This document shows, one piece after another, positions 1 to 12,100 of a stretch of 64,000 bases of DNA. The notes beneath the pieces were generated by a model. The model was not told the origin of the DNA. It did no database searches and worked only from the letters and a program-made list of their open reading frames with translations. The position numbers and the translations under genes are program-made. Position 1 is the first letter of the stretch. Every line of letters starts with the position of its first letter. The stretch is from Adiantum capillus-veneris (Eukaryota > Streptophyta > Polypodiopsida > Polypodiales > Pteridaceae), in NCBI GenBank assembly GCA_014529385.2, contig CM043950.1, positions 65,180,935-65,244,934 on the forward strand, in the 5' to 3' direction.

Positions 1-156
1 TTCCTAAGTGGGGGAGTATGAAATGGCCATATGACACGCTTCACCTTATGAATTGGAGCGCTTGTAAAGCATGATGAACGATATTTCTCTTATTGTCACA
101 AGGGATAATGTGGAAGGATACAAAGTGTATGGAACAGATGGAATTCAGTTTAGCTA

Positions 157-408
157 GGGTAAAGGGGCCAATAACGAACCGGGGTCCAAAATAAGGCCAC
201 CTTCAAAATAAATGGAAAATACCATTAAAAAAAATGATAATTATGATTGGGATGGCATTGGGAATGGCAAGAGCTTGATATGAGCTATCTTTTTGTATCA
301 ATTTCATTGAAAATTGTCAATCCTATTAAATAATTCATATCATTCAAGATTGAATGTCCCTATATTAGCCCCCATGTTTTAAGTGGCCTTATATTGGCCC
401 CTTTACCC
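157..408. mobile_element. MITE with TA target duplication
   Basis: Both ends carry the inverted sequence GGGTAAAGGGGCCAATA, left at 157-173 and right in reverse complement ending at 408. A second inverted block (ATAAGGCCAC) lies further in on each side. The element is flanked by TA at 155-156 and 409-410, as in Tc1/mariner-type (Stowaway-like) MITEs. Length is 252 bp and there is no coding capacity. A three-base duplication typical of PIF/Harbinger is not seen. Superfamily is inferred from the TA flank alone. Confidence 0.6.
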
Positions 409-519
409 TACACAAAATAAGAATGTATTTTGAGGGTGTGCATCGAGTGCTGTTTTTGGAAATGCTTGAGCATTTCGGCATTCATGTATAAGAACATCGG
501 GTGACTGCTTGAATACTGT

Positions 520-1142
520 TTGTTTACCAATCGACTTGTATTTTGCAAGAAGATAAAGAGTTCTTACACAATTGTTTTTAGCTTTGTACAACAAATGTCC
601 AATAGTGCATGCAATAATAATATGATCACCACTCTTGTTGCTACCCCGAAATTTATGACAGTTACAACGGTGACGGTTGTTCAAGTCCATGGTCTGAAAA
701 GAGCCAAAAGGGTGAAGGCAGTGGCAAGAGACTCCAAAGTGCTTCAAGTGGTAAGAACACTTGAGGTGAAAGGTTCTAATCCATCCTCCACCCCTTTGAA
801 AGGAGGGTGGTTCACTATCCCACTGCACAATCCATTTGCAGCACTGCAAGAAAAGAAATCCCCTTACTTGAAAACCCCAGATTCTCTTGAGACCAAGGAG
901 GGGGAGGGGAGGGGGGGAGATGATTCGGATGATGCTGAAGAATTCATTCCTCTCTCCCAATGAACCCCTCATTAATGATGGAGTCTCTCACTATCCAATC
1001 TTGGAACATAAAGGAGTTGAAAACCCGTAAGGGTGAATGCATGAATAGGTGGCCCGGTTTTAACCAGTTGAAAGTTGCTTTTGGAGGCTTAAAATTTAGG
1101 GGGTATGAAACTGGTGTTATGGGCAAGAATTGTTTGAATTAA
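520..1142 (+). pseudogene. LINE fragment, possible ORF1/ORF2 junction
   Basis: Two overlapping open frames lie here. The first (520-963) ends in a charged, glycine-rich tail after a segment containing NPFAALQEKKSPYLK, a wording I associate with L1-type ORF1 proteins. The second (960-1142) starts at the stop of the first and contains LTIQSWNIKELKTRKGE, which resembles the opening beta strand of APE-type endonucleases (S/T-W-N-h-R-G-L) at the start of LINE ORF2. The ORF2-like frame stops after about 60 residues, so only the junction remains. Recognition rests on short motifs; it could also be an unrelated open frame. Confidence 0.4.
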
Positions 1143-1330
1143 ATAATCGTGTGGAGGATACAAAATCTTAATAATCATGTGGAGGATTCAAACACGTGTG
1201 GAGCCCACGTAAGACGAATGTTCAGTCGAATGTTTTCATGACTGTACTTCTCCATATCTCTGTGCCTTTCTCCTTCTGCGCCTTTCTCAGCTCACTCTAC
1301 AGCCCCCTGTGCACGCTTCTTATCCTTCGC

Positions 1331-4023
1331 TATGGATAGCAACCTAAGAAAGAGCCCAAGGAATGCAACCCGACAGGTCTCCCCCACAAAGACCCAACAT
1401 TCTCCCACGAAGGTATGTCACTTCTCTCTGTCTCTCTCTGTGTTGTGTACAACGAACCTGTATGTGTAGTAGAGTATTGAGGTGTGGATACATTGAGTAA
1501 TGAATATGGATTTATTCTTTTCAGAGACAGAAGTTATAGCCTCCTCCCAAAATCAGCCGCTTTGTTCACCCCAAGGATGTGGAGGTGCCATTAAAGGCAT
1601 TCTGCATGACAAAGGAGGATTTTCACAGGGAATATGGGTTAAGTCTTGAGGGGACAGATGTTAGGAAGTTGACAGATGCAGATGTGCCCATATCCGACTG
1701 GATGAAAGTTTTCACGTGTCTTCCAATGAAGGAGAAAAATGTGCCGATAAAAACAGCAAGGCCGGATCACTACAAGGCACTCTACTAGCTCTACAAGTAG
1801 GTGTACCAATCCAAAACACCAAACTATCTGCTGGGAGTCAAGTTTGCACGCGGATATGTTTATTTTGTATGCATAGGTGGTGAAGAATGTGACCAATGAA
1901 GGTCACTTAGATAGGAAAAGAGAACAATGGAAGTTAGAGACTTCCCAAGTATCCACAGGAACCCCAAGTGGTTCTGCCATCTTGTTAGTAAATACCCCAT
2001 CCGGAAGTACACCAGCCGGAAGTGGGCTTTTTGCGACTACTCAGTCTGCGTTTAGTGTTGAAGTATCCACTTCCTTGCAAGAACTACTTGTTGAGGTTAG
2101 AAAACTCATGACAATGTATCAACCGAGTGTCAGAAGGCTAAGGATTCTGTGGTCAAATCTGTTGTTGATGTGCACCGTTGCGAGGGTGCCCTTGACTCCA
2201 TCCGAATGCACTTCCCTGACAATTCCAATGTACCAACATGCTTGCTTGACAACCTCCAAGAAAAATTTGACCAAGCAAAAGCCACCCTATAGCAGGCACA
2301 TGTATGCTTTTAACTCCATCTGATTGTAGTATAATACCTGCAAAGTACCATACGATATGATTATAATAACCATACTATACTGAAACTCTAATAGTGAAAA
2401 TGGTATTATAAGTTTTACAATACCGGTATTATGGCTCTATCATACCGGGATGGGTAGAATGTGGTACCACAAAACCGAATAATAAAAAAGCATAATAGTA
2501 TGACAATAACATCAATTCGGTAAGGGTAGATGACAATACCAGTAGGATGTTATCATATCGGTATGATTACATCCTACCGGTATAATTATATCCTACCGGT
2601 ATGATTACATCTTACCGGTATGGTTATATCCTACCGGTATGATTATATCCTACCGGTATGGTTATATCCTACCGGTATGGTTACATCCTACCGGTATAAT
2701 TATATCCTACCAATATGATTACACCCTAATGATATGATAAAATCCAACCGGTTTGATGTTATGCTTCCAGTATAATGTTATCCTACCGGTATGATGTTAC
2801 CGGATGTTATCCTACCGGTATGATGTTATATTATCCAGTATAATAACATCATACCGGTGGGATAACATCATATCGACAGGATGTAATCATACCATTATGA
2901 TAACATCATTATACCGATCTTCAAGCACTCATACCAATTCTATACCTGTTTGACATTGTCTGATAACAGAGGTCTCTTGCCTACAGGAAGAATTATCCAA
3001 ATGCTTGGAGCGTGAGGAAACCTTTGGTCTCTGTGTCACGTTTGTGACAGACATGATTAGTCAACCAATGCTACCTGAAACCATAGTCTTGCCTGCACGA
3101 GTTTCAGCTCCTGGACATAGTGTTGTTCTCATTAATGTGTGCAATGCTTGTGGTGTAAAAATTCATGATCACAATCGCTCAAGCCATGTTGTTCTATTGC
3201 CTTGTTCACATGCATACCATGCATTCTGCTATGCTCACTTGGCTGAGAAAGGAAAGTGCCTGCTTAAGGATTGCCCCGGAGTTATTTCTGCAGAAGACCA
3301 ATCCCTTCTAAAGAAGAAGCCAGTTGAACCATGCCCAAAAACAGGTGAGAAAATTGTTTCAATGGGTAAGAAACACACCATCGTTTTAATCAGGTGGTTG
3401 ATTTTTGTCTTCTTTGATGTTTTTTCAAAGTCAAGCTGCTTCAGAACTACTACTGGTAAAGACACAGGGAACGATGCAGTGACGCCTGCATAAAAGACAC
3501 TTGTGGAGGTTTTGCTTGATGAAAGTGTCCCTGGTAATGCTGAGAAACCTGTTCCGAAAACAACAGAAGAAGAACAAAACTTTGAGGTAAAGGAGCAGAG
3601 TACGACTGGTGCTGAAGGGAAAACCCAGAATGAGGAAGACGATGTGTTGCTAGACACTGGCGTGCGGGTGACAAGATCAAAGACCCCGAGAAAACGAGGC
3701 CAACGTGGCAAGATTAAGTTTTTTCATTGATTAAGGCTCTAATAAATGATCTTTTGCTGCACAGCTTTCTAAAGCTGATGGTCGTGTAGATGTCAGGCTG
3801 GAGGGAAGTCCCGAGGAGACCCTTGCTCAGCATATAAGAAAGGCAAAAATAAAATAAAATCGAGAAGACTGCAGATTAGAAGCCTGAAATGGAGAAAAAA
3901 AGCAAGGAAGAGGAAGAGACCCAGGGGCAGCCAGAAGAGGAGATGGACATAGAAGACACTAAGGAGATGCAGAATACCGACACAAGTTCTGACCCTAAAC
4001 CCAGAGCCTGCAAAAGATTATAG
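1331..4023 (+). pseudogene. decayed spliced RING-finger-like gene
   Basis: The gene appears to start at 1331 with a basic N-terminus (MDSNLRKSPRNATRQ). Likely exons follow: one from 1525 after an ag acceptor, one from about 1877, one at 2987-3344 (acceptor ctacag, donor gtgaga), one ending near 3730, and a last one ending in an acidic, lysine-rich tail whose TAG lies at 4021-4023. The 2987-3344 exon holds a RING-like zinc-binding pattern: C-x2-C, then C-x-H-x2-H-x2-C (LPCSHAYHAFC), then C-x4-C. Such proteins are usually E3 ubiquitin ligases. Signs of decay: in-frame TAG codons at 1537, near 1789 and at 3877 where Gln is expected, a TAA at 3491, and frame changes between exons. A short AT-rich spacer separates it from the FCP1-like ORF. 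No close named relative recognised. Confidence 0.5.
2395..2895. repeat. 19-bp minisatellite with CCGGT core
   Basis: At least seven head-to-tail 19-bp units of the form CCTACCGGTATGATTATAT run from about 2570 to 2710, with degenerate and inverted copies on both sides. Each unit carries the core ACCGGTAT. The array lies between recognisable exons of the decayed RING gene, so it appears intronic. Confidence 0.8.
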
Positions 4024-4210
4024 TTTGCCCCCCCTATGTTTCTATGTAACCACTTCTGAAATTAATATAACTTTCTTTCCCATTCGACGTCTCTTTCATC
4101 GTGTGCCTAATTTTTGAACATTGCGTATTTTTATTGTATGATTTCAATATGTAGATATGTCCTAATTGCATATTTAAATTTGAGTGTTGTGTAACTTTGC
4201 ATCTGCAGAT

Positions 4211-5119
4211 ATGTTTTCACTTGAAGAATGGCGCCTTGCAGATAGGTTCAGGGCTGACAAGCAAAATGGCAGGGCTGACATTCGTGCAATATGGAATTGC
4301 GTGTTGTCTCCTGCAGTGCTCGTGTTTCCTCTATGGTATAGACTAACTAAAAGAATCCCACTGATATGGCCAAGGCCACCACCTCCGTTGAGCATCCAGC
4401 GTAGGGTTCTCATTTTGGACCTTAATGGATTACTGCTCAAGAAATTTGATGAAAAATATGGTGAAGAATTTCCCTACTGGCCAGAAATGCGGTATGTTGT
4501 TGAAGGGGATACACAGTTTTGGGTAAGGCCCGATGGAGAAGTGTTTCTGAATTTTTGTTTCAGATGGTTTGAAGTGTGGATATGGAGCTACTGCGAGTTT
4601 GAGAAGCTCAAACGCACGCTAGCGACAGTGTTCCCTGACCACCACAAAAGATTCAATAGAGTAGTAAGTCAGGTGCAGTGCACAAGGGCCCCTTTTAAAT
4701 TGGGTGTGACAGATAAACTGGTGTTCCACAAGAATCTCAAAAATTTTCCTGACCTACCACCTGACACACTTATCTTTGATGATTCTGGATATAAGCTAAT
4801 GTTTAATCCATTGGGGTCATTTCTTGTTTTTCCCAAGTTAGAAAAGCAGTCTAAAGAAGTGCACGCCTGTTTTCTATCAACCACTGTCATAAACTGGCTA
4901 GCACACTGGTTGATCTCTAAGGACAGAATTGAGTATACAAAGAGGACTGTAATTTGTGAAGACGCACAACTTGACGACACCTATGTGCGTCGTTTTTATT
5001 GGAAATGGCGGATTGACTTTTTCCAGAAGAAAGGAACATTTTTTTATTATAAAAAAAAGCTTCATAAAGACTGTGAAGTGGGCGACTTTTGTCGATGTAT
5101 TTTTTGTCGATGGATGTAA
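4211..5119 (+). CDS. FCP1/NIF-type HAD phosphatase-fold protein
   Basis: About 300 residues from ATG 4211; the open frame reaches back to 4184, but a tctgcag acceptor sits just before 4209, so an upstream exon is possible. The HAD motif I segment is VLILDLNGLLLKK (codons near 4410-4450): the nucleophile Asp is present, but the second Asp of the DxDx(T/V) signature is Asn. A middle block (FEVWIWSYCEFEKLKR) matches the usual 'V-x-W-S' strand, and the C-terminal block LIFDDSGYKLMFNPLGSFLVFP (near 4770-4835) matches the DD motif of the NIF fold. Family members dephosphorylate phosphoproteins such as the RNA polymerase II tail. I recall a plant subgroup that also has D-L-N-G, so reduced or lost catalysis may be a subgroup trait. 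The last 30 residues look non-conserved and may be read-through. Confidence 0.6.
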   Translation: MFSLEEWRLADRFRADKQNGRADIRAIWNCVLSPAVLVFPLWYRLTKRIPLIWPRPPPPLSIQRRVLILDLNGLLLKKFDEKYGEEFPYWPEMRYVVEGDTQFWVRPDGEVFLNFCFRWFEVWIWSYCEFEKLKRTLATVFPDHHKRFNRVVSQVQCTRAPFKLGVTDKLVFHKNLKNFPDLPPDTLIFDDSGYKLMFNPLGSFLVFPKLEKQSKEVHACFLSTTVINWLAHWLISKDRIEYTKRTVICEDAQLDDTYVRRFYWKWRIDFFQKKGTFFYYKKKLHKDCEVGDFCRCIFCRWM

Positions 5120-5204
5120 ATGGAGAATTACTCAGCCTTCTTGTCAATCAATGTAACAGAATTCATGTATAATACATTTACAAGCAAGTTGCACGGAAGA
5201 GGAA

Positions 5205-5961
<757 letters not shown>

Positions 5962-7673
5962 GATAGATAGATAGATAGTTCTATTATCGTCCTGGGAGGT
6001 CAAATATGACCTATGGGACCAAATGAACATGTCACGTGGTGTGAGTGGAGTTCATAAGTGACTCTCGATGCTCAAAAATGGCTGAAATGAGCGTCGCAAT
6101 AGAGAGTCCACATCGTGGTTGGGAGAGGAAGGTATGTAGGGAGAGCTCATGGCTGAATATATGGGGAAAAGAGGACCTAATGTGGTCAAAAGCTGAGCAC
6201 TCAAGTAGTGTGTGGTACTCACTCTCTCGCACTTGACGAGGGCATAAGGTGCAAAGTCGATGACACTCCTCGCCAGTGCCCCAACGTCCTGTCTCGCAGC
6301 GTAGAGAATGGGAGCTAAGACGAATGGAGGCAATGGTGCGGATCGCACTCAACGGGATGGGCTCAAGGATATAGGAATGGGTTCGGTTACCTCGTTCCGA
6401 GAAGAAGAGAGATTTGTAGTTTGGGGCAACGTGTGTGGTGTAATGGCTGAAGCGAGAACCTCCGGATTTCTCCCAAGCCATGATACATTGGCGTTGTAAA
6501 AAGGCCTCATTAACTTGGGAGTCGATCGACGCATCCTTGACCAAGTGACATGCATCCCATCTTCCAAACCATTTCTTGATATCAAGCATCCACCCCGAAC
6601 TTAGTATTTTGCTCTTGCATGTCTTTTGAACCTTTTGACTTGCTTCATATGCGATTCTAGGAAGTCGATGCAAAGGGCTACGTTGTGTCTTACGCATGTA
6701 CTCCACAACCCTTTCCATGCCCAAGACCTCAATGGGAAGCGATCCGGACTCAAGAGGTAAGAGCATGTAGGGTGTTTGTGTCTTGACTTGGAGAAAGTTG
6801 GTGAGAAAACGCTTTTGGACATTCTCAAACTCTTTCCAAGTAGACTTCCCGATGCTTCCACCCCACACCTCCACTCCATAAAGAAGCACCGGTGTCACCA
6901 ATGTGTCAAAGAGGTACTTTTTGAGAGCCCAACACTTGATCTCTCCTGCATTGCACATGTTCTCAAATGCATAATAAGCCCTCTTTCCGGTTTCCAAGCG
7001 ACGCATTGCACAATCCTTCCATTTATGATTGGATGGAACCTCAAGGCCAAGGTACTTGAAGTGATCTACCACTTCAAGTTTCTCATTGTTGTATACAATG
7101 CATGGATTTTCATCATTGAGGGTCTTTACAAGCATAACCTTGGTTTTGGATCCATTCACGATCAGCCCGCTATGTAGGCAAAAGCGTTCCAAGACACTCA
7201 TAAGCTTTTGTGCATCTTCTAAGGTATGTGCCAAGAGCACTACATCATCGGCATAAAGCAAAAGCATGATCACCGCATTTCCAATCTTAACCTCTTCTAT
7301 GCCTTCTTGCTGCATAAAATCAAGAACCATGTATTCCAATTCATCAATGAGTAGCCCAAAGAGGGTTGGGGAAAGTGGGCATCCTTGTTTGACACCAATA
7401 GTGCTTGCAAAAAATTCTGAAATTCCATCTCTCATACGTAATCGACATATCACTTTTTGGTAGATGCGAAAGACTGCATGCATAAATTCTCTCAGCACTT
7501 GAAGGCTTTGCATACGTCTCCAAAGATTTCCTCGCGGTACCATGTCAAAAGCTTTCTTGAAATCCACAAAGCAACAATACAACTTTTTTCCTTTCAATCG
7601 AGACGCTTCCATAAGAACTCGAAGAGTGACAAGGTGATCAATAGTGCTATGATGCTTTCGGAAACCTGCTTGG

Positions 7674-7676
<3 letters not shown>
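5962..7676 (-). pseudogene. 5'-truncated non-LTR retrotransposon (reverse transcriptase)
   Basis: A single uninterrupted minus-strand frame runs from the GA tract at 7676 to a TGA at 6032-6034, about 545 residues. It begins inside the reverse transcriptase at QAGFRKHHSTIDHL, continues through the motif A segment FVDFKKAFDMVP, the B segment KQGCPLSPTLFG and the catalytic LLLYADDVVLLA, and ends with a C-terminal Cys-rich block (CTLCPRQ... H-x3-L-x-C). The endonuclease and the N-terminal part of the RT are missing, as expected from incomplete reverse transcription. The 3' end shows a short untranslated segment followed by (GATA)n at about 5962-5978 on the plus strand, a microsatellite-like tail. 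No stop interrupts the remaining frame, which suggests a young insertion. The clade is not resolved. Confidence 0.8.
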
Positions 7677-7755
<79 letters not shown>

Positions 7756-7827
7756 CTTGTATGATACCGGTATGATACTGAGGAATGACTGGTATGATAC
7801 CGGTATGATACTGAGAAGTGACAAAAA

Positions 7828-7893
<66 letters not shown>

Positions 7894-7931
7894 ATGTATG
7901 ATACTGAGAAGTGACTGGTATGATACTGAGA

Positions 7932-8021
<90 letters not shown>

Positions 8022-8053
8022 GTATGATATTGGTATGATGCTGAGAAGTGACT
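7677..8053. repeat. compound (GA)n / 33-bp repeat array, right part
   Basis: (GA)n tracts at about 7677-7757, 7831-7890 and 7935-8018 alternate with the same GGTATGATACTGAGAAGTGAC-type unit seen at 5.2-5.95 kb. The array appears to have been one block that the LINE now divides. Confidence 0.9.
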
Positions 8054-8090
8054 GGTTTCAAACACAGTTCAGTTTACAGTTAAAGGCAGA

Positions 8091-8129
8091 TATACACAAA
8101 ATTATGCATTATGTATTTCTTAAGATGGT
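8091..8129. repeat. 39-bp duplication of an internal exon segment
   Basis: The 39 bases at 8091-8129 are identical to 9631-9669, which lie inside exon 2 of the same gene. The copy sits just outside the stop codon of exon 4, next to the end of the (GA)n/33-bp array. Its position suggests a templated filler made during break repair. Confidence 0.85.
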
Positions 8130-9021
8130 TATAGCTCAAAAGGTATATTTTTGTAGATAGACTCATTGACATCAAGTGATATTGTATATAGTTTTGAGTT
8201 GCTGGGATGGGGAATCATGGGGATTTTGATTGCCCGAACAAGATGTGAATATATGAACACCTCTGGCTTTTTGTCCAAAAGCTCGTAGGTTTGCTCATTT
8301 ATCATACAATAGTAAAACCCTTTGATAGCATAGGATCCTCGCCCAATGATATTGCCCCAGTCATCTTCAGCGTCTGGATGAAACTCCTCAATAGCAGTGC
8401 ATTTCACTATATAGAAATCCACTTTTTCTTCATTGTCATTTGGTGTAGGAACATCAAAATTATCACCAACAATAAGAGCTTGACTGAGGGTGTCATAGTG
8501 TCCTTCATACGTTGCATCCTCATTTATTTCATCGTCATCGTCTTTGCCTTCTTCTGTAGGCTCCAAAATAAGGTATGTCCAAAAAGGAACGTGTGACTTG
8601 CTCACACATCTCCTCCACTTTTCCTGTTTACACGCACTACAGAAACAAGACAGTGAACGTGTTCTCAAAGAAGTTGTATCATGCTCTGAATATGCAAAAA
8701 CAGATTGCATTGAGCGGGTATTTTTTACAACCTTTACATCCCAAATTTTTCCCCTTTCGACATCCCCCAATTCAATCACCCAAAAAATCCTGCTTACATA
8801 ACGGGCCTGGGATGCATAGGTGGCTGTAGCACCATCTGACAAGGTCTGTCTCAATAATGCCACAACATCTGCATCACAGTCTATCTTTGGGCAGCTTGGC
8901 TGCAATTGGTATTGAGTTAAAGACCTTTTTATCACTGCTCCCGTAGCGTCGTGTTCTCCCTTACCATGGCCGGATCCAAAAAAAGTTCCAAGACATTTTC
9001 CATCCCGTAAAAACAATGTAT
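8129..9021 (-). CDS. transposase-like gene, exon 4 (C-terminal)
   Basis: The exon follows an atgcag acceptor and ends at a TAA at 8129-8131. It carries FFGSGHGKGEHDATGAVIKR, a G-H-G-K-x3-D signature that in my recollection recurs in a family of uncharacterised transposon-like proteins of animals and plants; its Glu/Asp is a candidate third metal ligand of a DDE/D fold. Further on are a Cys pair (CFCSACKQEKWRRC), an acidic linker (DDDDE), and a terminal block with GFYYC, YELLDKKPEVFIYSHLVRA and KIPM, which could be a small SH3/BAH-like domain. The reading phase from exon 3 does not join cleanly by eye, so a frameshift or another splice site is possible. Confidence 0.55.
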
Positions 9022-9204
9022 CTGCATTTTATTCAATGGATAGAAGAAGATTAATATACTCTTGGCACGATAAAATTACCAAAAAAAACACGTATTATAA
9101 TATTACTGATGTTAGACAAGCATTTTATTACAACTTTAATGCCAATATTGTAGGTCTCTATATTAAAACCACCTTCATATAATGTTTGTTAGAACATGGT
9201 ATAC

Positions 9205-9397
9205 CTGGCAAGGAAATAGAATGGTCTTCTTGCTTTGAATTGTGAAGCTGCTCCATCAGACCATACCCAATGACGCCTTATGTTTAGACCAAATTGCTTT
9301 AGCCATTCTGCATGGTTCAGAAAACAGTGTTGAACAAAATGTGTGTCATGTTGCTTGTCATCTGAAATGAAGAAGTGAATTGTCATGTGGATGTCAC
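9205..9397 (-). CDS. transposase-like gene, exon 3
   Basis: The exon is bounded by a tatgcag acceptor (9398-9400 side) and a gtatac donor (9199-9204), and joins exon 2 in frame (I-A-G-D-I-H-M). It encodes FFISDDKQHDTHFVQHCF followed by HWVWSDGAASQFKARRPF. The S-D-G-x3-Q-F-K motif is the most recognisable part of the family; its Asp is the probable second carboxylate of an RNase H-like (DDE/D) catalytic core. The upstream S-D-D-x3-H-D also recurs in relatives I remember. Confidence 0.6.
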
Positions 9398-9453
9398 CTG
9401 CATAATATAAAAATCATAAATTAAAAAATATTGATCTAGGGTGATATCGTTAC

Positions 9454-10206
9454 CTGCAATTCGGAAATATGTTATGTGCACAAAAATAGTTACTTGATTT
9501 GAATACCAGTGCATGGACTGAATCTCATTTTGTTCTTTGAAACTATAATTTTCAGCAAAGTCAACAACTGACACAACAACATCTTCTGGAAAGCTTTGTA
9601 TACATTCCTTATATTGTTCTACTTGCCATCTATACACAAAATTATGCATTATGTATTTCTTAAGATGGTCTTTGAACATGACTGAGAGATCCTGGCATGA
9701 TATTTTCTTATGCGACAAGACTTTCCTTTTCTTCTTCTGACCGTCACGTGCAGTTCCTACTTCTAGGTCCTCCAAAATCTTCACCACAATATTTTTAGCA
9801 ATAAATGCAGCCTCTGCAGCACAAAAATCTAACTTATCCGGGCCACACCTTTTACATGGCCACTCAAGCAGGCAAGGGCATGGAAGGTGGACATATCTAA
9901 TTTTAGACACAATATAGAGTCCAATAAGGCTGTTACACTCTTGATAGGTTTTTTTGGTGCCTTGCATCCACCATTGTCTTTGCATATGTTGCATTGACAT
10001 TGGCAAGCTTTTCCATGCAGACCGAATACAGAACTTAGCATGTGATTTATGGCATCCTTTAGGAAGGACATTTGAACATGTGAAATGCAGCAGCAAGTAT
10101 ATCGTTCTCTCAATTTCCACACAAAATATGGCTTCATGTACTCAAATGCACGCTGCCTTATTACAATTTCAGGGTATTTTTCTTTGTAGTTGAGAAAGAG
10201 CTCCAC
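9454..10206 (-). CDS. transposase-like gene, exon 2
   Basis: It starts after a ttgtag acceptor (10207-10210) and ends at a CAG/gtaacg donor. The N-terminal part (ELFLNYKEKYPEIVIRQR) leads to a Cys-rich segment (CQCQCNICKDNGGC, then CLLEWPCKRCGPDKLDFC) that looks zinc-binding. Near 9,905 the readable frame changes by one base, so this copy carries a frameshift or an undetected small intron. The C-terminal part holds KKKRK, a possible nuclear localisation signal, and VVSVVDFAENYSFKEQNEIQ, whose Asp is the likely first carboxylate of the catalytic core, followed by QSMHWYSNQVTIFVHITY. The order D-F-A-E-N-Y, W-S-D-G, G-H-G-K across exons 2-4 is what defines the family. Confidence 0.55.
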
Positions 10207-10480
10207 CTACAATGAAAAACATATATGGTTAAAGAACATTGAAGAAAACTGCAGGTTTTTATTATCTTTGAAGAAAACTGTTACATTACTATAAACCAGT
10301 ATTTTTATTTCAAACCAGTATGTTTTTTCACTTAATTGGTTAGGCAAACCAGTACATATGAACACATGTCCTTGGTACGTACCAGTGGTATATAAGTGTC
10401 AACCAGTTCAAATGTTCTTACTGTTGATGTAAACCAATCTTTTCATTTAAAACCGGTATGTTATTTACCTAACAAGTACA
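10207..10480. other. intron segment left of the gypsy insertion
   Basis: This stretch lies between the exon 2 acceptor and the left LTR. The right-hand 160 bases (about 10,320-10,480) match 19,312-19,445 closely, showing the intron already held a duplicated ACCAGT/ACCGGT-rich sequence before the insertion. No gene seen. Confidence 0.6.
10475..10480. repeat. target-site duplication, left copy
   Basis: AGTACA precedes the left LTR and recurs at 19,263-19,268 after the right LTR. Confidence 0.8.
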
Positions 10481-12099
10481 TGTCATAAAATCTAATATCT
10501 AAACAACCCAAATGATTTTCTCATATTAAATTGGTCACTTAATGTGGGAGAATAAACGGGAACAAGTGTTAAGATATAGACATGTGCTTATAGATCTATC
10601 TCAACACGGGGCCAATGTTAAAGGGGCCCAAATGAGAGATGGTCTATCAAAGAGCAAGGCTAACAAATGGAGCATAAGACCTTAGGGTTAGCTTCATTGA
10701 AGACCTCCAATAATGTGTGTAAAAGGCCTTTGACCTTAGGTATGCTAGGGTTGAGCTTGAGGCGCGGGAACCCGACCCAGCTCGAGGTTCTTGTCCTGCT
10801 TGTCATGCTTGATGACTAAGGTGCTTGAGGTGCTTGAGATGCTTGAGGTGCTTAATTATTGAGATTCTTGAGGTGCTTGACATGCTTGAGATGCTAGGGT
10901 TGCACTTGAGGTGGGAACCCAGCCCAAGCTAAAAGTGCTTATGAGCCAAGCTTATGGTGGGAACTGGGCCTATGCATGAGGGGCTTGAGGTGTCAAAAAG
11001 TCAAAGATTCAATCCCTACAAGGAGGGGGCGAGCCCTACATGAGGGGGGATGAGAGAGAACACCCACACACTCACACAAGGCATGCATGGTACAAAGAAA
11101 GCAAAAGGGACACTTGTCAAGCTCCTCCTCATGTTGCCCTCATGGTGTGCCTGAAGCCTATTGGTTGGCCACCGAAGGGGTCCAATAATAATTTAGGAGA
11201 TTTAATTAATTGATGTAGCATTTATCTAGCCCTCTCTCTCAAAAGGGAAAGCGGGACACTTGTCTCAAGGCTACCCTTGCTACTTGTAATGCCTCCTGCT
11301 TGTGATTGGCTAGGCCTGGATGGGTCCAATGAGCTTCAAGCATGAGCTACAAGGGGGGGTCGACCCAAGCAAGCTAGGGGGTTGCTTAGGGGGTATACTC
11401 ACCCACACACACTCACAAACACTCTCATTGTGTGCTATGCAAAGTGCAAGAGCTCCCTCTCCTTCTCCAAGCAAGTAGAGGTTGAGAGCCTACACCAACA
11501 CTCTTGGATATGGAGTGCAAATCCAACCAAGAGCCATGCTTCAATGCTTAAGCTTTGCCATCTCCTTCTTCTTCATTACTATGCTATTATGTATGCTAGC
11601 GACAAGAGTTATGATAAGTGAGGAACTAATTCTTTCTCCTACGAAATGTTTCTTCTTCCTCTTCCCTACCCTCATTCCCTGCTAGTTCTCTCCACCTTCG
11701 AAGGTGTTTGAGGTCTTGGGACTGAGGCTTGGGATAGTTAAAGCTTTCTTCAAGTTTATGTTATGTTTGTGATGCATGAATCTTTCCATCTTCATTGCAT
11801 CACCTAGGTCACAAGGAACACAAAGATTGTATTGTAACAAGTCTCTCTTAATGGGAGAAATCATAATACAAATGCCTATTGGAGGGGGGACTGGCTCCAC
11901 ATAAATCTGGTCCTCAAGTGTTGTCATGTTCTCTAAATTCTCTCTCTTGCAAAAGTATTGTTCATGCCAAGTTAACTAATTGCTATGATTATGTTGCTAT
12001 CTTCAATTATGTTCACCAGCTATGCTCACAAAGTCATTTCTCAAAAGTACTCTCATTAATTTCCGCTACTCTCAAATTAAATAGGCCAATTCCATTACA
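10481..12099 (+). repeat. 5' LTR of gypsy element
   Basis: It begins TGTCATAAAATC and ends CCATTACA, 1,619 bp, pairing with 17,644-19,262. It contains runs of GCTTGAGGTGCTTGAG-type subrepeats near 10,800-10,880. Small open frames inside occur in both LTRs and are not genes. Confidence 0.93.
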
Positions 12100-12100
12100 T

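Noticed and set aside
403-972. 189-codon minus-strand open frame
   Set aside because: It overlaps the plus-strand LINE-like frames and the MITE end, has no recognisable motif and a biased composition.
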